From contig NZ_VFTZ01000003.1 of the NCBI RefSeq assembly GCF_006440775.1, positions 124,001 to 188,000 of the forward strand: a stretch of DNA of 64,000 nucleotides, written 5' to 3'. This DNA comes from Mesorhizobium sp. B2-7-2. GTDB lineage: Bacteria; Pseudomonadota; Alphaproteobacteria; Rhizobiales; Rhizobiaceae. Positions 41,524 through 50,864 of this stretch are shown here, piece after piece (position 1 is the first letter of the stretch; each line of letters opens with the position of its first letter). The position numbers were made by a program, and so were the translations under genes. The notes beneath the pieces are model-generated. The model was not told the origin of the DNA. It saw only the letters and a program-made list of their open reading frames with translations, and did no database searches.

Positions 41524-43017
41524 TCAGGCGGCTTCGGACACGGAGGCGGCTCGGATCAGCGCCGCCGTCGTCAGGGCATCGCCGGCAAGCTCGCGCACGA
41601 TGCGGTTATGCGAGAAGACGAGGGCGCGGTGGCAGATATGGGCGACCTCCTCGAAATCGGTGGAGACGACGATGACCGCCAGCCCGGCCTCCACGGCCGC
41701 GGCGATCAGCCGGTAGATCTCCGCCTTGGCGCCGACATCGACGCCGGCGGTCGGATCCTCGGCGATCAAGAGCTTGCGGCCTGAGGCCAGCCAGCGGCCG
41801 ACGACGACCTTCTGCTGGTTGCCGCCGGAGAGCGCCTCGATCGGCAGATGCGGATCGTTGGGCTTCAAGCCCAGCCGCGTGCCGAGCTCGCGCGTCAGTT
41901 CGCTCTCCCGTGCCGGCTTCATGAAGGAGAACAGCCCGCGGCCGACGGCAGACGGGTTGAGATACATGTTCTCGCGCACGGAAAGCGACAAGGCGACCGA
42001 TTCCTCGGTACGGTCGCGCGCTATCAGCCCGACGCCGGCGGCAAGCGCGGTTTCGACCGAGGAGAGATCGAGGCGCTTGCCGTCGAGCGAGACCAGGCCA
42101 TCGAAACGCTCGGTGCCGAACAGCGCGCGGCCGACGGCTTCCTGTCCGGCGCCGCGCAGGCCGACCAATCCCAGCAGCTCGCCGGACCGCGCATCGAAGC
42201 TCACCGGGCCGACGCTGCCGCAGGTGAGGTTCTCCACCTTGAGCCGCTCCGGTCCGTCCTGCCATCGCGACTTGGCGAACATCTGATGCGCCGGACGGCC
42301 GACGATGAGGTCGACCAGTTCCTGTGGCGTGGTCTCGGCGACCGGCTTGACCGCCACCATGCGGCCATCGCGCATGACGGCGACCCGGTCGGCGATGCGG
42401 AACACCTCGTCCAGCCGGTGCGAGACATAGATCATGCCGACGCCGCGCTCGCGCAGCGGCCGCAGCGCCTCGAAAAGGCGCTCGACCTCGTCCGCCGGCA
42501 GGCTCGCGGTCGGCTCGTCGAGCACCAGCACGTCAGCTTCGGTTGCCAAAGCGCGGGCAATGGCCACCAGCGACTTTTCCGTGCGGGAGAGGTCCTGCAC
42601 GCGCGTCGCCGGATCGAAGGCGCAGCCGACAAGCGCCAGCGCGCGCTCTGCCCGGCGCTCGGTGTCGCGCCAGTCGATCAGGCCGGAGCGGCGCGAAAAT
42701 CCCTGCGCCATGCCGACATTCTCGGCGACCGTCATCCATTCGATGAGGCCGAGATCCTGATGGATGAAGGCGACCTTCTGCGGCTGGTTGGGGCGGGGCG
42801 GGCGGTGGTGATAGTCCTCGCCGCGAAAGCGGATCGTGCCCTGATCGCGCCTGTGAATGCCAGCGAGCGTCTTGATCAGCGTCGACTTGCCGGCGCCGTT
42901 CTCGCCGAGCAGCGCGACAATCTCGCCCTCGTGGATGTCGAGCGAGACCGACTTCAGCGCAAAGGTGCCGCCGAAGCGCTTGGAGATGTCGATGAATTCG
43001 ATGAGCTTGGGCCGCAT
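41524..43017 (-). CDS. CUT2 ABC transporter ATPase, two nucleotide-binding domains
   Basis: 497 residues. First domain: Walker A GENGAGKSTLI, signature-like DLSRTEKSLVAIARAL, Walker B VLVLDEPTASL. Second domain: P-loop replaced by GLRGAGQEAVG, signature LSGGNQQKV intact, Walker B LLIAEDPTAGVDVGAK with Asp and Glu swapped. So only one ATP site looks fully competent. It is the first gene of the sugar-acid importer and starts 44 bp from an ATGTTATCGCTAACAT operator. Confidence 0.93.
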   Translation of the reverse strand: MRPKLIEFIDISKRFGGTFALKSVSLDIHEGEIVALLGENGAGKSTLIKTLAGIHRRDQGTIRFRGEDYHHRPPRPNQPQKVAFIHQDLGLIEWMTVAENVGMAQGFSRRSGLIDWRDTERRAERALALVGCAFDPATRVQDLSRTEKSLVAIARALATEADVLVLDEPTASLPADEVERLFEALRPLRERGVGMIYVSHRLDEVFRIADRVAVMRDGRMVAVKPVAETTPQELVDLIVGRPAHQMFAKSRWQDGPERLKVENLTCGSVGPVSFDARSGELLGLVGLRGAGQEAVGRALFGTERFDGLVSLDGKRLDLSSVETALAAGVGLIARDRTEESVALSLSVRENMYLNPSAVGRGLFSFMKPARESELTRELGTRLGLKPNDPHLPIEALSGGNQQKVVVGRWLASGRKLLIAEDPTAGVDVGAKAEIYRLIAAAVEAGLAVIVVSTDFEEVAHICHRALVFSHNRIVRELAGDALTTAALIRAASVSEAA

Positions 43018-43060
43018 CTATGGCCCTCCCAAGCCAAACGAACGGACTGAATTGCGACCG

Positions 43061-43076
43061 ATGTTATCGCTAACAT
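43061..43076. promoter_or_regulatory. LacI/GntR-type operator ATGTTATCGCTAACAT
   Basis: One change from the perfect palindrome at 36146, placed between the divergent importer and SMP-30 genes. It links both to the gluconate/idonate regulon. Confidence 0.75.
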
Positions 43077-43149
43077 TTTTGCAGGTCAAGTCTTGAAAAT
43101 GGCTCACCGCGAAGGCTATCGATGGTCCGAATTCGTGGGAGGATGACGC

Positions 43150-44073
43150 ATGTTCGGAGATATTGAAGGCGCCGGTTTCGAGGTCCTCGACGAGCGCTTC
43201 GAAAGCTGTTTCGTCGGCCATGTCGCGGTCGAGCGGCTGTGGACGGGCGGACGCTGGCTGGAGGGGCCGGCGTGGTTCGCTGCCGGCCGCTACCTCGTCT
43301 TCTCGGATATCCCGAACGACCGGATCATGCGCTACGACGACACCAACGGCGTGGTCTCGGTCTTTCGCTCACCGTCCAACAACGCCAATGGCAACACCGT
43401 CGACACCGAGGGGCGGCTGGTCACCTGCGAGCACCGGGCGCGGCGCGTCACGCGCACCGAGCACAACGGATCGATCGCGGTCATCGCCGACCGGTTCGAG
43501 GACAAGCGGCTCAACTCGCCGAACGACGTGGTGGTGCGCTCGGACGGCACTGTGTGGTTTTCCGATCCGCCCTACGGCATCGCGACTGACTATGAGGGTG
43601 ACCGCGCCCAGCAGGAGATCGAGGGCTGCCACGTCTATAGCGCCGACCCCGACACAGGCGAGGTGGCGCGCGTCGTCTCGACCATGGCGAAGCCCAACGG
43701 CCTCGCCTTCTCCCCGGATGAGAGCATCCTTTATGTCGGCGATACCGGTGTGACGCACCAGAAGGGTGGGCCGCGGCACATCCGCAAGTTCGCTATCGAG
43801 GGCGCGGTGCTCAAGGATCTCGGCGTTTTGGCAACTTGCTCGGCCGGCCTGTTCGACGGGTTCCGCGTGGACACAGCCGGCCGCATCTGGGCGGGCGCCG
43901 GTGACGGCGTCCACTGCTTCGATCCCGACGGCACGCTGATCGGCAAGATCCGCATTCCGGAGACGGTGGCGAACCTCACCTTCGGCGGCGCCAAGCGCAA
44001 CCGTCTGTTCATCACGGCGCGGCAGTCGCTCTACGCGGTGTTTGTCGTGGCGAATGCGGCGGCGCAGGGGTAA
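43150..44073 (+). CDS. SMP-30/gluconolactonase family lactonase
   Basis: 307-residue six-bladed beta-propeller hydrolase. Metal ligands are in the expected blades: Glu in [11 protein letters not shown], Asn in [12 protein letters not shown] and Asp in [26 protein letters not shown] and [18 protein letters not shown] are also typical. It hydrolyses sugar lactones (for example glucono-lactone) to the free acid, which the neighbouring dehydrogenases and gluconokinase would consume. GGAGG precedes the ATG. No signal peptide, so it acts in the cytoplasm. It shares a divergent operator region with the importer. Confidence 0.92.
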   Translation: MFGDIEGAGFEVLDERFESCFVGHVAVERLWTGGRWLEGPAWFAAGRYLVFSDIPNDRIMRYDDTNGVVSVFRSPSNNANGNTVDTEGRLVTCEHRARRVTRTEHNGSIAVIADRFEDKRLNSPNDVVVRSDGTVWFSDPPYGIATDYEGDRAQQEIEGCHVYSADPDTGEVARVVSTMAKPNGLAFSPDESILYVGDTGVTHQKGGPRHIRKFAIEGAVLKDLGVLATCSAGLFDGFRVDTAGRIWAGAGDGVHCFDPDGTLIGKIRIPETVANLTFGGAKRNRLFITARQSLYAVFVVANAAAQG

Positions 44074-44497
44074 CCGGCAGAGCTTTAACTGACATAGCGA
44101 AATCCTCCGGCGACGACTGTCGATGTTGAGTTGTGGCCCGTCAATGAGCGCGACGCGACCCACTTCGCTTGGCGCCACCACGCCGCCGCGAACTCGTGTT
44201 GCTGCGCACTCCACTCAGGAAAGTCTTCGTCCCAATAGCGCTGCGGCGACCGTACACACTGCCGGTCAGGTTGCGCACGTGCTCTATCTAATGACGAAAG
44301 AGGCGGACAAATCCTGCTGCACTTTGTAAGACGTCGATCGGTTCCACTCATCCTGCCAAGGGTCGATCAAGTTCAAGGAGCCCGACGCTCCTTCCTTCGG
44401 ACTCGGGACTATTTTTATGGAACCGCGCGTCACCGTCCTGTTTCCTTGATCCCTTGCCTTCTCTTACAATCCCTTCCGGACACAGAGGAGTTCCGCC
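44074..44497. other. intergenic stretch with a short hairpin
   Basis: No recognisable gene. AAGGAGC (44375-44381) and GCTCCTT (44387-44393) form a perfect 7-bp stem with a 5-base loop; a TTTTT lies about 20 bases further, too far for a classical terminator. The 3' end of the region holds the Shine-Dalgarno GAGGAG of the next gene. Confidence 0.45.
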
Positions 44498-44692
44498 ATG
44501 AGCGAAGACGCCTTCAACATGTCGATCCGCAAGTTCCTGAAGGAAGTCGGCGTCACCTCCCAGCGCAAGATCGAGGAGACGGTGCGCGACGGGCAAATCG
44601 GCGGCAAGAAGAAGTTGAAGGTCCGCATGACGCTGACCGCGGAAGGCACCGGCCTCAACCACGTGGTGGACGGCGAGATCGAACTTCCATAA
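44498..44692 (+). CDS. small conserved protein, DUF6494-like
   Basis: 64 residues, MSEDAFNMSIRKFLKEVGVTS, then QRKIEETVRDGQIGGKKKLK and a C-terminal beta-rich VRMTLTAEGTGLNHVVDGEI. The DAFNMSIRKFLKEVGVTSQ start is typical of the short DUF6494 family found widely in alphaproteobacteria. GAGGAG is nine bases upstream. Function is unknown; it has its own intergenic space on both sides and does not look part of a sugar operon. Confidence 0.8.
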   Translation: MSEDAFNMSIRKFLKEVGVTSQRKIEETVRDGQIGGKKKLKVRMTLTAEGTGLNHVVDGEIELP

Positions 44693-44972
44693 GCCGGCCG
44701 AAGCCGACCTAAAGCAACGTCCGACGCAGCCCGAACCTGCCGGTCCGCAAACGGCCCCAGGGTGCGATTCCGCTGTGCGTCTCATGTACGCCGTAAGGAT
44801 CAGGATCGCGTAGGCTGGCTCTGCCGCTGGACCGGCAGGACAAGACCCGCATGCCATTGACGCCAGGACAGTGGCTGGTTCACTTTCGGCCGCACGGTTG
44901 GCTGACGCAAATGGCAGCCTGACCAAGGCGGACGTCAGCAATGGGCGGATACTGAAAGTCTGCGACCGTCGG

Positions 44973-46088
44973 CTACTCCGGCATCGCGAACTCACTGGCG
45001 AGATCGACAGCGCGGCCCTCGCAGGCTGATCGCTGGGCGGCGAGGCCCATGACGACGGCCCACCAGCCGTCTTGCAAGGTCACCTCAACATTGCCTTGCC
45101 CTCGCACTGCGGCGACAAAGCGAACGTGCTCGAAATACGTCGAGCCATTGTGATCGCCTGCCTCGAGCAACCGGGCATCGACCGAAATCTCCAGCAGGCG
45201 CGGCCCAGACGGATTGCGCGGACTGACGATCAGCTCCGGCACGGGCGCGACGCCCAGATGCCGCGGCCAGAAGCGACTCGGTCCGGGAACCCGGCATTCG
45301 ATCTTGCCGCTGCCGCCGATCGCACAGATTTCCTCCTGATAGGGACTGCCCTCGGCAAACATGCACAACTCCAGCATGGCGCGCGCACCGCTCGCGAAAT
45401 CGACCAGCACATAGCCATGGTCGAGAATATCCGGCGTCTCGTCGCCATAACATTCGTCAAGATGGTTTATGGCCTGCCCCGCGCTCGCCATCACGCGGAC
45501 AGGATCGGATCTGAGGATCAGCCGCATCAGGTCGAAGAAGTGGCAGCACTTTTCCACGAAAGTGCCGCCGGTATTGCGGTTGAAACGGTTCCAGTCGCCG
45601 ACCTTGGCCAGGAAGGGAAAACGGTGCTCGCGAATGGTCAGCATGCGAATGCCGCCGGTGACGCCGCCGGCCTGTTCGACGAAAGCGGCGACAGGCGGCA
45701 TGTAGCGGTATTCCATCGCCACCCACACCAGCGGAAGCCTTGCCTTCAGCGCCGCGATGCGCGTCTCGTCGTCGGCGGCGGTGAAAAGCGGTTTTTCCAC
45801 CAGGACCGGCAGCGGCCGCTGCACGGCGATCTCCTCCAACTGGCTGAGGTGGCGATGGTTGGGGCTGGCGATCAGAACGCAGTCGACCCCTTCCGTGGCC
45901 AACAATTCGGCGATGGACACCGCCGGTCGTGCATCCGGCGCCAGGCCCAATGACGCTGCCATCATGCCAGGGTCGGGCTCGAAGATGGCGGCCACATGCG
46001 CGTCAGGCAACAGCGCGATGTTGCGGATGTGCTCCTGGCCCATCATGCCGCAGCCGACAATGCCGTAGCCGATCGATGATTTGGTCAC
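44973..46088 (-). CDS. Gfo/Idh/MocA family oxidoreductase
   Basis: 371-residue NAD(P)-dependent dehydrogenase. Rossmann motif GYGIVGCGMMGQEHIRN; catalytic Lys in LPVLVEKPLFTAADDE; C-terminal domain with VAMEYRYMPPVAAFVEQAGG and NTGGTFVEKCCHFFDLMRLIL, where DxxxH-like residues sit. The GTG at 46088 has GGAAGG upstream. It directly follows the GntR gene (21 bases), so regulator and enzyme form one unit. Substrate unknown. Confidence 0.88.
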   Translation of the reverse strand: MTKSSIGYGIVGCGMMGQEHIRNIALLPDAHVAAIFEPDPGMMAASLGLAPDARPAVSIAELLATEGVDCVLIASPNHRHLSQLEEIAVQRPLPVLVEKPLFTAADDETRIAALKARLPLVWVAMEYRYMPPVAAFVEQAGGVTGGIRMLTIREHRFPFLAKVGDWNRFNRNTGGTFVEKCCHFFDLMRLILRSDPVRVMASAGQAINHLDECYGDETPDILDHGYVLVDFASGARAMLELCMFAEGSPYQEEICAIGGSGKIECRVPGPSRFWPRHLGVAPVPELIVSPRNPSGPRLLEISVDARLLEAGDHNGSTYFEHVRFVAAVRGQGNVEVTLQDGWWAVVMGLAAQRSACEGRAVDLASEFAMPE

Positions 46089-46109
46089 TCGGCGCCTTCC
46101 TTCCAGCTC

Positions 46110-46847
46110 TTATTTGAAACGAGTCACGTAACGCGCCGCCTCCGGATCGAACCAACTGCGGGAGTATTCCACACTGTCTCCGTCCCCGGCCCAGGCAATG
46201 CGTTCGATGAACCCCACGACCTCGCCGGGCCGAGGTCTGAAATCGGCCGGGGTCCAGTCCGGGGCGGGCGCGACGCCGACACGATCCTCGGCGCGAACGA
46301 TCGAAAAGCCGAGGGCCAGCCGGTAGTGGAGATAGAGCGATTCCGACAGGTCATCGCGCTCGAGCCGCTCGGCTCGGCTGGCATCGAGCCAGATCTCCTC
46401 GGCCGCTGCCGGTTCGCCGTCGAGCCGACGCAGCCGACGGATGCGGTAGGCATCAAGGGCGCTGCCGAACTCCGGCAGATCGGACGGCTTTGGTAGCCGT
46501 TCGACCGACAGCACCTCGGCGGTCGGGAGTCCGCCGCCGTCGATGCGCTCCAGCCGAAAGAGCGCGTAGACCCCGAGCAGGTCGCCGCGCGCCCGCACAT
46601 AGTTGCCCGATCCCTGGATGCGGTCGAGCAGGCCTTTTTCAGTGAGGTCGGCCAGCGCGCGCCTCAGCGTACCGACGGCAATCCCGAGGCTCGCGGCCAT
46701 CTCGCGTTCCGGCGGAAGCCGCGCCCCGTCGCCCAGCCGTCCGGCAGCGATTTCGCGGATCAGCATCTCACTGACTTGCAAATGCACGGGTAGAGGACCG
46801 CGCATCTGGCTGGATCGGTGGCCGCGCTCGGCCCTCGTTAGCTGCAT
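46110..46847 (-). CDS. GntR-family regulator, HutC/UTRA subfamily
   Basis: 245 residues. Winged HTH at about 17-85: LPVHLQVSEMLIREIAAGRL, GARLPPEREMAASLGIAVGTLRRALADLTEKG, GLLDRIQGSGNYVR (written in pieces). The C-terminal UTRA sensor (residues about 100-240) has LPEFGSALDAYRIRRLRRLDGEP and VEYSRSWFDPEAARYV. It is divergent from the flavin monooxygenase pair and upstream of a Gfo/Idh gene, so it probably controls both. Dyads typical of GntR operators lie between the divergent starts. Confidence 0.9.
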   Translation of the reverse strand: MQLTRAERGHRSSQMRGPLPVHLQVSEMLIREIAAGRLGDGARLPPEREMAASLGIAVGTLRRALADLTEKGLLDRIQGSGNYVRARGDLLGVYALFRLERIDGGGLPTAEVLSVERLPKPSDLPEFGSALDAYRIRRLRRLDGEPAAAEEIWLDASRAERLERDDLSESLYLHYRLALGFSIVRAEDRVGVAPAPDWTPADFRPRPGEVVGFIERIAWAGDGDSVEYSRSWFDPEAARYVTRFK

Positions 46848-46874
46848 GTCTGCCTTTTCCCGCTGCCTCAGAAA

Positions 46875-46899
46875 TTGATACAGTATTGATCTACATCAA
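46875..46899. promoter_or_regulatory. GntR-type operator candidate
   Basis: TTGAT occurs at 46875 and 46886, exactly 11 bp apart, and the second copy forms a dyad TTGAT-CTAC-ATCAA (46886-46899). Placed between the divergent GntR and monooxygenase starts, this is the best candidate for the GntR binding site. Confidence 0.5.
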
Positions 46900-46958
46900 A
46901 TCGGATGCTACGCAAGCCCCATTCGTCGCCAACGCAACGAGCTCTTGAAGGACGGGCA

Positions 46959-48116
46959 ATGACTGTCGTCCCCATTACCTCGCCGGATCTGGATGCGGTT
47001 GAGGTCGCCTGGTTCGCCGCGCTCTGTTCGGACGACTATCGCTATCTCGGCGTGCCCGACGGCGCACTGCGCTCGAACTGGGCGCACTGCTCCGAGATCG
47101 TGAGGACCTCCGAGGAGCTCGGCTTCCGCAACATCCTATGTCCGTCGTCCTATCAGGTCGGGCAGGACACGTTGAGCTTCGCCGCCGGCTGCGCGCCGAT
47201 CACCTCGAGGATCAATCTGCTCGCGGCCGTGCGTTGCGGCGAGATGCAGCCGATCATGCTTGCACGCACCATCGCGACGCTGGACCATATGCTTGAAGGC
47301 CGGCTGACCGTGAACATCATCTCGTCGGACTTTCCTGGCGAGACGGCCGACAGCGCCTACCGCTACCAGCGCTCGCGCGAGGTGGTGCAAATCCTGCGCC
47401 AGGCCTGGACCCAAGATACGATCGATTTCGAGGGCGAGGTCTATCGTTTCAAAGGCGTCCCGACGGCGCCGGCAAAGCCCTACCAGCAGAATGGAGGGCC
47501 GCTGCTCTATTTCGGCGGCTATTCGCCCGATGCGCTCGATCTTTGCGCCGAACAGTGCGACGTCTACCTGATGTGGCCGGAGACGAAGGAGGAACTCGCC
47601 GGCCGCATGAAATCGGTGCACGCGCGGGCCGCGCGTCATGGGCGCACCCTCGACTACGGATTGCGTGTCCACATGATCGTGCGCGACACCGAGGCCGAAG
47701 CGAAGGAGTATGCCCGCGAGCTGGTTTCCAAGCTGGATGACGAGCAGGGCAGGGCAATCCGCGAACGGGCGCTCGATGCCCGATCGCTTGGCGTGTCGCA
47801 CCAGGCCAAGGCCCGCGAAATCGCCGATGCGGAAGGCTATGTCGAGCCGCATCTATGGACAGGCGTAGGGCGGGCGCGCTCGGGCTGCGGCGCGGCGCTG
47901 GTGGGCTCAGCCGATCAGGTGCTGTCGGAGATCGAGGCGTATATGAAGATGGGCATCCGAGCCTTCATCTTCTCCGGCTATCCGCATCTCGACGAAGCGC
48001 GGCATTTCGGCACCAAGGTGCTTCCTCAGCTCAAGACGTGCTCGTTGCCGCATGCCTACGGGCGTGTGCCGGACCGGGTTCCGGCAACACCATTGGGAAG
48101 AGGGGAGCGCCACTGA
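46959..48116 (+). CDS. LLM-class flavin-dependent monooxygenase
   Basis: 385-residue bacterial-luciferase-like TIM-barrel enzyme, close to alkanesulfonate monooxygenase SsuD in pattern: [45 protein letters not shown] (two adjoining pieces), [25 protein letters not shown] stretch, [18 protein letters not shown] and [15 protein letters not shown]. It uses reduced FMN supplied by the reductase next door. AAGGA precedes the ATG at 46959. The stop overlaps the reductase ATG (TGATG). Candidate substrates are organosulfonates or other small organics; not resolved here. Confidence 0.88.
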   Translation: MTVVPITSPDLDAVEVAWFAALCSDDYRYLGVPDGALRSNWAHCSEIVRTSEELGFRNILCPSSYQVGQDTLSFAAGCAPITSRINLLAAVRCGEMQPIMLARTIATLDHMLEGRLTVNIISSDFPGETADSAYRYQRSREVVQILRQAWTQDTIDFEGEVYRFKGVPTAPAKPYQQNGGPLLYFGGYSPDALDLCAEQCDVYLMWPETKEELAGRMKSVHARAARHGRTLDYGLRVHMIVRDTEAEAKEYARELVSKLDDEQGRAIRERALDARSLGVSHQAKAREIADAEGYVEPHLWTGVGRARSGCGAALVGSADQVLSEIEAYMKMGIRAFIFSGYPHLDEARHFGTKVLPQLKTCSLPHAYGRVPDRVPATPLGRGERH

Positions 48117-48598
48117 TGGAGCATTTCGTGTGCGACCCGCGTCTGTTGCGCAACGCATTCGGGCGCTTCGCCACCGGTGTCACGGTCGTCACCACCGGCA
48201 CCGCCGACGGCCCGGTTGCCATCACCGCCAACAGCTTCTCGTCCGTCTCGCTCGATCCGCCGTTGGTGCTCTGGTCGATCGGCCGCCAATCGCGCCGGTT
48301 CGACGCCTTCGCCAATGCGGCGCATTACGCCATTCACGTGCTGGCGGACGATCAGATCGAGCTTTGCTGGCGCTTTTCGAAATCAGGGACCGATTTTGCC
48401 GGTCTCGAGCTGACCTGGAACGGGCACGGCGTGCCGCTGCTGCCGCGGGCGCTGGTGCGGTTCGAATGCAGCGTCGCCGACCGCTTCCCGGCGGGCGACC
48501 ATATGATCCTGCTTGGGCGCGTTCTTGAACTGGAGACGCAGGAAGATCTGCCGCTGCTCTTTGCTGGCGGCAAGTCCCGACCTCAAGGCGAGGGATGA
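48116..48598 (+). CDS. flavin reductase family protein
   Basis: 160-residue FMN-binding split-barrel reductase. LLRNAFGRFATGVTVVT, GPVAITANSFSSVSLDPPLVLWSI and DHMILLGRVLELE are the family's core motifs. It supplies reduced flavin to the monooxygenase, with which it is translationally coupled by a one-base overlap. The 3' end overlaps the convergent LacI gene by 16 bases. Confidence 0.9.
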   Translation: MEHFVCDPRLLRNAFGRFATGVTVVTTGTADGPVAITANSFSSVSLDPPLVLWSIGRQSRRFDAFANAAHYAIHVLADDQIELCWRFSKSGTDFAGLELTWNGHGVPLLPRALVRFECSVADRFPAGDHMILLGRVLELETQEDLPLLFAGGKSRPQGEG

Positions 48599-49650
48599 TG
48601 ACGCCCGGCGCCGTCCAGTGCTGGTGCGGTCGACTGGCGCAACACCAGATGGCAGGCGAGCTCGACGCGGCGCGGCGGCAGCGCCGAGTGGGCCATGTCG
48701 TCGAGCAACAGGCTGAGCGCTGCCGAGCCAATCTCGCGCATGGGAATATGCATCGCCGTCAACGGCGGGTTGCAGAAGGCTGCCTGCGGCAGGTCGTCCA
48801 TGCCGACGACCGAGACATCGGCCGGCACCGAATATCCGGCCTCCTGGATGCCGGCGATGGCACCGAAGGCCAGGCTGTCGCCCGCCGTCAGCACTGCCGT
48901 GAAATCGAGGCCGCGATCCGCGATGCGGTCGGTGACGGCCTTGCTTGCGAGCTCCGGAAGCCAGTCCTCAACCTCGACCACCAGGTCGTCGAAGCTGGTG
49001 ATGCCGCCCACCGTCAGCGCGTCGCGCCAGCCCTCATAACGGCGCTCGATCGTGCGCCGACCGCGCCGCATCAGGAACAGGATGCGGCGGTGGCCAAGAC
49101 CGATGAGGTGTCGCCCAGCGAGCATGGCGGCGGAGCGGTTGCAGGGCGTCACGCTCGAATGGCGCATCGAGGGATCGTCGCCGTTGACGAGCACGATCGG
49201 CTTGGAAAAGCCGGCCGTCAGCGTCAGCACGTCAGCATCGTCCAGCGTCAGGAAGAGACAGCCGGCGACGCTGTCATCGTGTTCGGATTCGCGCAGGAGG
49301 GCGATTTCGTCCTCGGGCGTCGCGACCGGCCGGGTCACCAGCTCGACGCCCAGCAGCCGGGCGCGTTCGTTGAGCCCGTCGAGGACGTGATAGGTGAACT
49401 GGCTGCGGGCGCTGTCGACCATCGCCACGCTGCTTGCAGCCAGGATGACCTTGCGGCCGGCAACCGAGGCCGGGATGGCGTAGTTCATCGACTTCGCCGT
49501 CTCGATGATCGTGGCGCGAAGCTCATCCTTGACGCCGCCGACGCCGCTCAGCGCGCGGGAGGCGGTGCTCACGGAAACGCCGCACCGCGCCGCGATCTCT
49601 TCCAGTCGAACACGGCGGCTGGGGCGGCCGCGCTTGCCCTGGATCGTCAT
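48583..49650 (-). CDS. LacI-family transcriptional regulator of the pectin-fragment operon
   Basis: 355 residues from the ATG at 49650. HTH VRLEEIAARCGVSVSTASRALSG, then hinge region NYAIPASVAGRKV. Sensor: ILAASSVAMVDSARSQFTYHVLDGL, SKPIVLVNGDDPSMRHSSV, GLGHRRILFLMRRGRRTIERRYEG and VSVVGMDDLPQAAFCNPPLTAM. It is divergent from the GH105-kduI operon, so it most likely represses that operon and responds to an unsaturated or free uronate sugar. A TTGCGCAA palindrome lies between them. Confidence 0.88.
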   Translation of the reverse strand: MTIQGKRGRPSRRVRLEEIAARCGVSVSTASRALSGVGGVKDELRATIIETAKSMNYAIPASVAGRKVILAASSVAMVDSARSQFTYHVLDGLNERARLLGVELVTRPVATPEDEIALLRESEHDDSVAGCLFLTLDDADVLTLTAGFSKPIVLVNGDDPSMRHSSVTPCNRSAAMLAGRHLIGLGHRRILFLMRRGRRTIERRYEGWRDALTVGGITSFDDLVVEVEDWLPELASKAVTDRIADRGLDFTAVLTAGDSLAFGAIAGIQEAGYSVPADVSVVGMDDLPQAAFCNPPLTAMHIPMREIGSAALSLLLDDMAHSALPPRRVELACHLVLRQSTAPALDGAGRHHPSP

Positions 49651-49704
49651 AGGTTCCCGCGCCTCTGGCAAAATCGTCCAAAAATTCTGCAAAAAAATTT
49701 CATG

Positions 49705-49712
49705 TTGCGCAA
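49705..49712. promoter_or_regulatory. LacI-type operator core TTGCGCAA
   Basis: An 8-bp palindrome with a central CG in an A/T-rich stretch, midway between the divergent LacI and GH105 starts. The core is the usual form for LacI-family operators in alphaproteobacteria, but it is short and unproven. Confidence 0.45.
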
Positions 49713-49763
49713 GAAAAATCCCTGTGGAACAGTTCGCGTGAGGCTGGAGAAACGGGAGGAGTG

Positions 49764-50864
49764 ATGCCGCTTTCGGCCGAACGCCTGAATTCCGCGCTTG
49801 CGAGCCTCGTGGCCGGCATGACCGGCTTGCGCCATGACGGGCGGTTCGATGAGCCCAACCTCGACGGGACGCCGGGCGACTATGTCAGCTTCGACAGCTG
49901 GGAATGGCCGCAAGGCGTCGGGCTCTACGGGCTAGTCCGGCTGTGGGCGCAGACCGGCGACGAGCGGCTGCTGCAAACGATCGAGGCCTGGTACGACCGG
50001 CGCATCGCGGCCGGGCTGCCTGCGATGAACGTCAATACCACCGCGCCTCTGTTGGCGTTGAGCGAGCTTTGGCGCCGCCGGCGCCAGCCGCGCTTCGAGC
50101 CGGTCTTGCGCGACTGGGCCGAGCAGGTGGTCACCGCCATGCCGCGGGCCCCCGAAGGCGGCTTCCAGCACAATGTTTCGGACAGGGTCAACGACGACGA
50201 ATTGTGGGACGACACGCTGTTCATGGTGGCGCTGTTTCTCGCGTCCTACGGCCAGGCCGCCGGCCAGCGTCGCTTCGTCGAGGAGGCGGAACGGCAGTTT
50301 CTCGTCCACGCCCGCTATCTAGCCGATCCGGCGTCGGGGCTGTGGTTCCACGGCTGGACGTTCGAAGGCCGGCACAATTTCGCCCGCGCGCTTTGGGGTA
50401 GGGGCAATGCCTGGATCACGGTGGGCATCCTCGACCTAGTGGAGTTCGCCGAGATATCGCCTCCGGTGCGGGCCTACCTGCTCGGCGTGCTGGAGACGCA
50501 GATAGAAGCCCTGCTCAAGCTGCAGGCCGGGTCGGGCGCTTGGCATACCTTGCTCGACGATCCGAGCTCCTATGAGGAAATCTCTGCCACGGCCGGCTTC
50601 GGCTACGGACTGATGAAGGCTGCGCGGCTTGGAATCGGGCCTGCGGCGTGTCGTGCGGCGGGCCTGCGCGCCCTGGACGCGGTGGTGGCCAACATCGATG
50701 ACAAAGGTGTGGTTGCGAACGTGTCCTACGGCACGCGCATGGGTCACGATCTGCAATTCTACCGCGATATTCCGATCCACCCGACGGGCTACGGGCAGGC
50801 GCTGGCCATCCTGTGCCTGACGGAAGGCTCACGACATCTGAAGTCGAAGATCGAGGCGGCATGA
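49764..50864 (+). CDS. GH105 unsaturated rhamnogalacturonyl hydrolase (YteR/RhiN-like)
   Basis: 366-residue (alpha/alpha)6-barrel glycoside hydrolase of the GH88/GH105 type. It removes the 4,5-unsaturated galacturonyl residue left by pectin or rhamnogalacturonan lyases. The catalytic Asp lies in DELWDDTLFMVALFLA (about residue 149). WEWPQGVGLYGLVRLW, HGWTFEGRHNFARALWGRGNAW and HPTGYGQALAILCL are other hallmark stretches. No signal peptide, so it works in the cytoplasm on imported fragments. GGAGGAGTG precedes the ATG at 49764; a GTG one codon earlier is possible. Its stop overlaps the kduI start. Confidence 0.9.
   Translation: MPLSAERLNSALASLVAGMTGLRHDGRFDEPNLDGTPGDYVSFDSWEWPQGVGLYGLVRLWAQTGDERLLQTIEAWYDRRIAAGLPAMNVNTTAPLLALSELWRRRRQPRFEPVLRDWAEQVVTAMPRAPEGGFQHNVSDRVNDDELWDDTLFMVALFLASYGQAAGQRRFVEEAERQFLVHARYLADPASGLWFHGWTFEGRHNFARALWGRGNAWITVGILDLVEFAEISPPVRAYLLGVLETQIEALLKLQAGSGAWHTLLDDPSSYEEISATAGFGYGLMKAARLGIGPAACRAAGLRALDAVVANIDDKGVVANVSYGTRMGHDLQFYRDIPIHPTGYGQALAILCLTEGSRHLKSKIEAA

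Noticed and set aside
41848..43050. Plus-strand open frame of 400 codons opposite the importer ATPase
   Set aside because: The minus strand encodes all expected ABC ATPase motifs; the plus frame has none.
44375..44393. 7-bp hairpin as terminator of the SMP-30 gene
   Set aside because: It lies about 300 bases after the stop codon and the T-run is not adjacent, so it cannot be called a terminator for that gene.
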